A stretch of 64,000 nt of DNA, from the NCBI RefSeq assembly GCF_022809095.1, contig NZ_JALAZE010000007.1, forward strand, positions 62,001 to 126,000, in the 5' to 3' direction. The first letter of the stretch is position 1; every line of letters starts with the position of its first letter. Made by a program: the position numbers and the translations under genes. The notes below the pieces were generated by a model. It did not search any database. It was given only the letters and a program-made list of their open reading frames with translations, and was not told the DNA's origin. The stretch comes from Bacillus kexueae. GTDB taxonomy: Bacteria > Bacillota > Bacilli > Bacillales > Aeribacillaceae. Shown one piece after another: positions 58,870 to 64,000 of the stretch.

Positions 58870-59342
58870 CCCATTCACCTTTCGTCATTCGTCTGTTACT
58901 CATCATATCGTTAAAATTCGCCTAGTTGACGAACTCCTGATCAATTGTTAAAAAACTGTTTGTTTCTTGCAATCGGTCTGAAACATACACTATATTTATC
59001 GGAAATATTCCCCAAGTTTTAAGCGTTTATATCATTTTTGACGAAGGTGATTCTTGACTAGATTTGCTTGTAAATGAGGAGGGGAAAAGTGCTTTCTGGA
59101 GGAAAGATACCGGTTTTCTCTATATCGATTTAGAATGAAAGGAAGGTAGCGGCTAATCCTTCTGGGACAACACAAGCTTACAAGTTGAAATACTATTAGA
59201 AAAGCGGAGTTGACTGCCCAGTGTTGTACGAAGGAGAGATACTCCCGCACTAAAAATAGCAGTTATCGACTTATCGTAGTTCACTAGTTGCTAAGACAAA
59301 CCTTTCCTAAGGAAATCCTCCGCCACGGAAATGAACCATTTT
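58870..59342. other. Gene-free gap with a degenerate repeat-like stretch
   Basis: About 470 bases without a believable gene. The part 59190-59300 (AAAGCGGAGTTGACTGC, AAGGAGAGATACTCCCGC, then CAGTTATCGACTTATCG) resembles a dispersed repeat type that I associate with Bacillaceae intergenic regions, distinct from units A and B. A 72-codon frame on the minus strand here (59032-59250) falls in this stretch and looks non-coding. Confidence 0.5.
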
Positions 59343-59469
59343 ATAAGAAACATACATGATTTTACACTCACACCCCGGACATGAAAATTTATTCTCCCCG
59401 GGGTTTCCTTTCTACCATCTACCTATCATGATCTTTCATTCAGCTCATAGGTAATTTTTATTTTCACAG
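59343..59469. repeat. Repeat unit B, copy 3 (joined to unit A)
   Basis: Nearly identical to 12124-12251, with both hairpins (ACCCCGG / CCGGGGT, then TACCTAT / ATAGGTA). Unit A follows at once. Confidence 0.88.
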
Positions 59470-59643
59470 AAAAAGCGCAAAGCGCAAGTCCTTAGGCGAA
59501 GGGCGCTGGAGGACCTGCGAGGAGGCTTCCGTCGCCACACCAGGGCCGAAGCGACCCGAGCCGATGGCGCTTGGAGCTAGACACCAAAAAAACTGTAATG
59601 AGAATAATTTAACACTTTATTGCACTTAAACTTTCTGTAACAA
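59470..59643. repeat. Dispersed repeat unit A, copy 7
   Basis: Full-length copy with the longer GCGCAAAGCGCAAGTCC left end. It ends TTTCTGTAACAA next to the tcyP terminator. Confidence 0.9.
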
Positions 59644-59644
59644 T

Positions 59645-59681
59645 GAAGAAAGAGGCTGTACTTTTTGGACAGCCCCTATCT
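59645..59681 (-). terminator. Intrinsic terminator of the cystine symporter gene
   Basis: GGGGCTGTCC / GTACAGCCTC stem followed by TTTCTTC on the minus strand, next to repeat unit A. Confidence 0.8.
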
Positions 59682-59682
59682 C

Positions 59683-61065
59683 TCAGGCTTCTATATGACC
59701 TGTATGATTATACACTTCTTGATTTATTTCTCCCGTTGCTTTGCTAGTTAAGACGCCTGCTGTCATTGCTCCACTCACATTTACTGCTGTTCGTCCCATA
59801 TCGATCAGTGGCTCGACCGAAATTAATAGGCCAGCGAGCGCGACAGGAAGATTCAATGTTGATAGAACTAGCAATGCTGCGAATGTAGCTCCTCCACCAA
59901 CACCCGCAACTCCGAATGAACTAATGGCTACCACAGCGATAAGAGTAGCGATAAACGTTGGCGTAAACGGATCAACCCCTACTGTTGGAGCAATCATGAC
60001 TGCTAACATAGCTGGATATACACCTGCACATCCATTTTGTCCTATTGATAATCCAAATGATGCCGAAAAGTTTGCGATTCCTTCAGACACCCCTAATTCC
60101 GATGTTTGTGTTTTTACGTTAAGCGGAAGTGTACCTGCACTCGAACGTGATGTAAAAGCAAACGTTAAAACTGGGACAATTTTCTTCACATACGTTATCG
60201 GGTTTAAACCAGAAATCGTCAAAAGAAGTAAATGAATAAGAAACATAATTGCAAGTGCAACATAAGATGCAAGGACAAACTTTCCAAGCTTCATTATCGC
60301 TTCAAAATCACTTAGTGCCACCGTTCTCGTCATAATGGCTAATACACCATATGGAGTCAAACGTAAAATGATTGTTACGACCCTCATCATAATAGCATGA
60401 AGGGATTCCACAAGCTTTTCAAACAGTTCCGCTTGATCTGGTTGCTTCCTTTTTACCCCTAAGTATGCTATCCCGACAATAATGGTGAAAATCACAACTG
60501 CAATGGTAGAAGTAGATCGTGCTCCTGTTAAATCGAAAAACGGATTACCCGGTAACAATTCGAGCATCTTTTCAGGTAAAGACATATCCTCAATTCCAAC
60601 CAACTTCTCCTCTAATTGTTGACCTCTGACGACCTCAGATTCTCCTTGCTCAATTTCTATCGCTTCTAAGTTAAATGCAGCCGTAGTTATGATCCCAACT
60701 GCCGCTGCAACCGCGGTCGTTCCGACTAAGATTCCAATGATAAGAGTACTAATCTTTCCTAATTGATTGGATAATTTCACTTTTGTAAATGCAGATAAAA
60801 TCGATATAAAAACTAACGGCATGACAATCATCTGCAAAAACTTCATATACCCGACACCAATTAAATTAAACCATTCAACTGATGTGTTTAATACTTCTGA
60901 GGACGTTCCATAAGCTAGTTGAAGAATAAAACCAAATGCGATTCCGACTGCTAAAGCTAAGAAAACACGTTTCGCAAAAGAAACATGCTTCTTCTGTAAA
61001 TAAAAAAGACCTCCCACAATGAGGAGCATAACAACGATGTTTAAAATAACAAAAAGTACATTCAT
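59683..61065 (-). CDS. tcyP: L-cystine symporter TcyP
   Basis: A 460-residue DAACS-family sodium-coupled cystine transporter. TM7/TM8 motifs are of the TcyP type: FTSRSSAGTLPLNVKTQ near 289-305, SFGLSIGQNGCAGVYPAM near 326-343 and DMGRTAVNVSGAMTAG near 425-440. Length and motifs match B. subtilis TcyP. ATG 61065 is preferred; AAAGGAG lies 10 bases upstream and a TTG two codons earlier is possible. I see no S-box or CymR site that I can name. Confidence 0.9.
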   Translation of the reverse strand: MNVLFVILNIVVMLLIVGGLFYLQKKHVSFAKRVFLALAVGIAFGFILQLAYGTSSEVLNTSVEWFNLIGVGYMKFLQMIVMPLVFISILSAFTKVKLSNQLGKISTLIIGILVGTTAVAAAVGIITTAAFNLEAIEIEQGESEVVRGQQLEEKLVGIEDMSLPEKMLELLPGNPFFDLTGARSTSTIAVVIFTIIVGIAYLGVKRKQPDQAELFEKLVESLHAIMMRVVTIILRLTPYGVLAIMTRTVALSDFEAIMKLGKFVLASYVALAIMFLIHLLLLTISGLNPITYVKKIVPVLTFAFTSRSSAGTLPLNVKTQTSELGVSEGIANFSASFGLSIGQNGCAGVYPAMLAVMIAPTVGVDPFTPTFIATLIAVVAISSFGVAGVGGGATFAALLVLSTLNLPVALAGLLISVEPLIDMGRTAVNVSGAMTAGVLTSKATGEINQEVYNHTGHIEA

Positions 61066-61222
61066 ATCCAATCCGCTCCTTTATTTCAAATTTTTGATAA
61101 GTGATACTATATTATAATTAATCCTATAAGTCAACTATGATTTATAATCTCATTTATCCTAATTTTCCATTTCCAGAAAAGAAGGGTGTAAGAATACTCC
61201 TTCTCACACCCAAAATTTTAAA

Positions 61223-62182
61223 TTATGATTTCACACTGACATCTGTTCTTATTTCTTCCCTTTGCTTCCTTCCCCACCATGTCGCCAATATCGGTCCCGA
61301 AATATTATGCCATACACTAAAAAGAGCACTCGGAACAGCAGCTAATGGTGAAAAATGAGCACCCGCTAAAGCAGCGCCTAGTCCTGAGTTTTGCATTCCT
61401 ACTTCAATGGAAACGGCTTTTTGAGCAGGTATATTCATTTTCAATAGTCGTGCCAGCCAATACCCACAAAGCAAACCAAGGCCATTATGTAAAATAACGA
61501 TTAAAAATAATAGCAAGCCACTCTCAATGATCTTTTCTTTACTTAATCCAATAACTGCGGCAACAATGAGAACGATGGAAAGAACAGAAACAAGTGGCAA
61601 TACGGAGATCGCATTTTCAACTTGCTTGGAAAAAAGAATTTTTACTACAAGTCCAAGAATGATTGGGACAAGTACAATCTTAACAATGGACATAAATAAA
61701 CTACTAGCTGAAATCGGTAACCATTTACTAGCTAATGCCCAAATTAAAAAGGGTGTAACGAACGGAGCTAACAACGTGGATACCGTTGTTATTGCTACTG
61801 ATAATGCCGTATTCCCTCTAGCTAGGTACGTGATCACATTCGAAGCAGTCCCACCTGGACAACACCCAACTAAAATGACTCCAGCTGCTACTTCTGGTGG
61901 TAACGAAAACGATATAGCCAAAATAAAGGCTAATAGTGGCATTACAGTAAATTGAGCAAGTACCCCAATTGCCACATGTTTAGGGTGCTTGAACACCGCA
62001 GTAAAGTCAGACACTTTCAATGTCATACCCATCCCAAACATAATGACCCCGAGAAGCAATGGGATGTGGGGAGCCACCCATGTAAAGGATTCAGGTAATA
62101 AGAAGCCAAGAATCGCAAATAATAAGACCCAAATAGCAAACGTGTTCCCGACAAATTGGCTTACTTTCGCAAACATCTTCAC
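61223..62182 (-). CDS. Bile acid:sodium symporter-family transporter (YocS-like)
   Basis: A 319-residue BASS-family protein with about nine to ten helices. The cross-over motifs GCCPGGTASNVITYLARGN near 106-124 and EVGMQNSGLGAALA near 257-270 are intact. Bacterial members carry organic anions such as pantoate or pyruvate; the substrate is unknown here. The start is GTG at 62182 with GGAGG 9 bases upstream. Confidence 0.87.
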   Translation of the reverse strand: MKMFAKVSQFVGNTFAIWVLLFAILGFLLPESFTWVAPHIPLLLGVIMFGMGMTLKVSDFTAVFKHPKHVAIGVLAQFTVMPLLAFILAISFSLPPEVAAGVILVGCCPGGTASNVITYLARGNTALSVAITTVSTLLAPFVTPFLIWALASKWLPISASSLFMSIVKIVLVPIILGLVVKILFSKQVENAISVLPLVSVLSIVLIVAAVIGLSKEKIIESGLLLFLIVILHNGLGLLCGYWLARLLKMNIPAQKAVSIEVGMQNSGLGAALAGAHFSPLAAVPSALFSVWHNISGPILATWWGRKQREEIRTDVSVKS

Positions 62183-62319
62183 TTGTTAACACCTCCTTAA
62201 ATTACCAATGATTATACAAAATTTATTTAATTTTTCAAAATATTTTTTAAATAATTTGACTTTATTGGTAAAAATGAAGATTTAACAAACCTTAAACATT
62301 CTCTATCTTAGAACAGAAA

Positions 62320-62357
62320 AAGGATGCTCACCACGAATTATTCAGGTGAGCATCCCT
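62320..62357 (-). terminator. Intrinsic terminator of fumC
   Basis: GGATGCTCACC / GGTGAGCATCC stem followed by TTTTTCTG on the minus strand, about 20 bases past the fumC stop. Confidence 0.92.
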
Positions 62358-62374
62358 ATAGAGAACTAAGAAAA

Positions 62375-63766
62375 TTACTCCACTCTCGATTCAATCATCT
62401 GTTCTAGCTTGACGATTTGGTCAAACTCCTCCTCCGTTAGTAGTTGCAATTTGTTTGCGGCTTCCTTTAATGAAATGCCATGTTCATAGGCTTCCTTAGC
62501 AATTTTTGCAGCCTTCTCATAACCGATATGCGGGTTTAAAGCCGTTACTAACATTAACGAATTTTCAACATAATGTTGGGTGACTTCTTCATTCACTTGC
62601 AATCCCTTTATACAATGATCATGGAAAGAACGCATACCATCTGCTAACAAGCGAATGGATTGGATAACATTATATACAATGACCGGTTTAAAAACGTTCA
62701 ATTGAAAGTTCCCTTGACTTGCCGCAAACCCGACGGTTGCATCATTCCCCATAACTTGAGCTGCAATCATCGTTACAGCTTCACTTTGTGTTGGATTGAC
62801 TTTTCCTGGCATGATAGAGCTTCCAGGCTCGTTTGCTGGTATTTTCATTTCACCAATTCCACACCTTGGTCCACTCGCTAACCAACGAATATCATTAGCG
62901 ATTTTCATTAAATCAGCAGCCAGTGCCTTTAATGCACCATGGGCAAAAACTAATTCATCATGACTTGTCAACGCATGAAATTTATTTGGAGAAGTTTTAA
63001 ACGTTTCATTGGTTAGTCGACTGATTTCCTCACATACTTTCATTCCAAACAATGGATGGGTATTTAAACCTGTTCCAACCGCGGTACCACCGATGGCTAA
63101 ATGTCGTAAATGATTCATACTTTCCTTAATCATCTTTTCGTTAACGTCTAACATATGAATCCAACCGCTAATTTCTTGTCCAACCGTTAATGGAGTAGCA
63201 TCTTGAAGATGTGTGCGACCAATTTTAATGATTGCTTTATATTCCTCTTTTTTCTGTTCCAACGTTTGAATAAGTCTTTTGATTTCTGGTAAGAGTTCCT
63301 CTTTTAACATAAGGACAACAGCAACGTGCATAGCGGTAGGAAATGTATCATTGGAACTTTGCCCCATATTCACATCGTCATTAGGATGTACTCGAATGGA
63401 GAGCTTCTCCTTTTTTAATTGTTTGTTACAAATATGTGCGATCACTTCATTTACGTTCATATTCGTCTGTGTCCCACTCCCTGTTTGCCATACAGAGAGT
63501 GGGAATTGTTCATCCAGTTTCCCTTGAATAATTTGATCACATGCGTTTATCATCACTTCTGCTTTTTTCCGTGTAAACTTTCCTAATTCTCCGTTTACCT
63601 TTGCTGCACTTTTTTTGATTAAAGCATAAGCATAGATCACTTCAATAGGCATTTTTTCGAGACCTATTTTAAAATTTTTTCGACTCCGTTCCGTCTGTGC
63701 TCCCCACATATTTTGTGACTCAACTCTGATTTCACCCATCGTATCGCGTTCTATACGGAATGACAT
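62375..63766 (-). CDS. fumC: Class II fumarate hydratase
   Basis: A 463-residue iron-independent fumarase that interconverts fumarate and malate in the citric acid cycle. The superfamily signature [15 protein letters not shown] near 318-332 carries the catalytic serine loop, and [16 protein letters not shown] near 184-199 the other active-site histidine. In B. subtilis the gene is called citG. AGGAGGGAAA lies upstream of the ATG. Monocistronic with a strong terminator. Confidence 0.96.
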   Translation of the reverse strand: MSFRIERDTMGEIRVESQNMWGAQTERSRKNFKIGLEKMPIEVIYAYALIKKSAAKVNGELGKFTRKKAEVMINACDQIIQGKLDEQFPLSVWQTGSGTQTNMNVNEVIAHICNKQLKKEKLSIRVHPNDDVNMGQSSNDTFPTAMHVAVVLMLKEELLPEIKRLIQTLEQKKEEYKAIIKIGRTHLQDATPLTVGQEISGWIHMLDVNEKMIKESMNHLRHLAIGGTAVGTGLNTHPLFGMKVCEEISRLTNETFKTSPNKFHALTSHDELVFAHGALKALAADLMKIANDIRWLASGPRCGIGEMKIPANEPGSSIMPGKVNPTQSEAVTMIAAQVMGNDATVGFAASQGNFQLNVFKPVIVYNVIQSIRLLADGMRSFHDHCIKGLQVNEEVTQHYVENSLMLVTALNPHIGYEKAAKIAKEAYEHGISLKEAANKLQLLTEEEFDQIVKLEQMIESRVE

Positions 63767-63831
63767 GCTTTCCCTCCTATTCGACCGTTTATAATACTAT
63801 TTCCCTTAAAGGTTGAAATAAACGGCTCTCC

Positions 63832-64000
63832 TTAGGAATGGTTAGAAACAGTATGCTCAATAATGGGTCCCGTCCATTCAGTTGATAAGAAGAACAAAAT
63901 GAATAACAACAGCAATCCTATCGGATGAAAAAGAAGAAATCGTATATATTTCGGAAAGGTTACATGTAACTCTTCTTTAAAAATCGCCATTAACAACAAA
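63832..64000 (-). CDS. Membrane protein, C-terminal end (cut by window edge)
   Basis: The last 56 codons of a minus-strand gene. It shows an amphipathic stretch (KEELHVTFPKYIRF), one transmembrane helix (FLLFHPIGLLLLFILFFL) and a short polar tail ending HTVSNHS. The family cannot be recognised from this part. It lies upstream of fumC in the same direction. Confidence 0.6.
   Translation of the reverse strand, partial: LLLMAIFKEELHVTFPKYIRFLLFHPIGLLLLFILFFLSTEWTGPIIEHTVSNHS

Noticed and set aside
59032-59250. 72-codon minus-strand reading frame
   Set aside because: It lies in a stretch with repeat-like words, has an odd composition (many R, S, L, H, C) and no ribosome site. Not called as a gene.

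Overview
The window is chromosomal DNA of a low-GC, endospore-forming Gram-positive bacterium of the family Bacillaceae. Gene content and order follow the Bacillus subtilis yum/yut/yun/suf/yus region closely: yumB, yumC, yutM, dapF, nupC, yuzB, yutJ, yuzD, yutI, hom-thrC-thrB, yutH to yutC, lipA, lytH, yunB to yunF, sufCDSUB, metNPQ, yusE, yusF, gcvH, yusI, fadNAE. Spore genes (yutH, yutC, lytH, yunB) and Gram-positive regulators (CsoR, FadR and Fur sites; S-box, L-box and ydaO riboswitches) agree with this. I cannot name the species from sequence alone.

Layout. 1-8.4 kb: a cut Nudix gene, NADH dehydrogenase-like and ferredoxin-NADP reductase flavoproteins, Fe-S carriers, dapF and a nucleoside transporter. 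8.6-13.5 kb: the threonine operon and a hydroxyacid dehydrogenase. 13.5-20.7 kb: spore, phospholipid, HAD and lipoate genes and the spore peptidase LytH. 21-26 kb: a sodium symporter with a 35-residue partner, a fatty-acid-hydroxylase-like protein, and an NhaC-type transporter behind a lysine riboswitch. 26-30.7 kb: yunB-yunF. 30.8-36 kb: the SUF Fe-S assembly operon. 36.8-42 kb: methionine uptake under a SAM riboswitch, plus O-acetylhomoserine sulfhydrylase. 42.4-50 kb: a thiol protein, a Toprim protein, glycine cleavage H protein and the fatty-acid beta-oxidation operon under a FadR box. 50-55.5 kb: a Fur-controlled ferric-siderophore reductase and a CsoR-controlled copper export operon. 55.9-62.2 kb: a transporter-rich block with a dicarboxylate/glutamate symporter behind a c-di-AMP riboswitch, a DD-carboxypeptidase, a cystine symporter and a bile-acid/sodium-type symporter. 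62.4-64 kb: fumarase and the end of a membrane protein.

The least ordinary feature is a dispersed repeat of about 170 bp with seven copies (unit A). All seven point the same way, and each abuts the T-tract side of the intrinsic terminator of a minus-strand gene. Three copies are preceded by a second unit of about 128 bp (unit B) that contains two further terminator-like hairpins. Three metabolite riboswitches can be read directly, and several palindromes without a known regulator lie at promoters. I found no prophage, CRISPR array, rRNA, tRNA or full insertion sequence.
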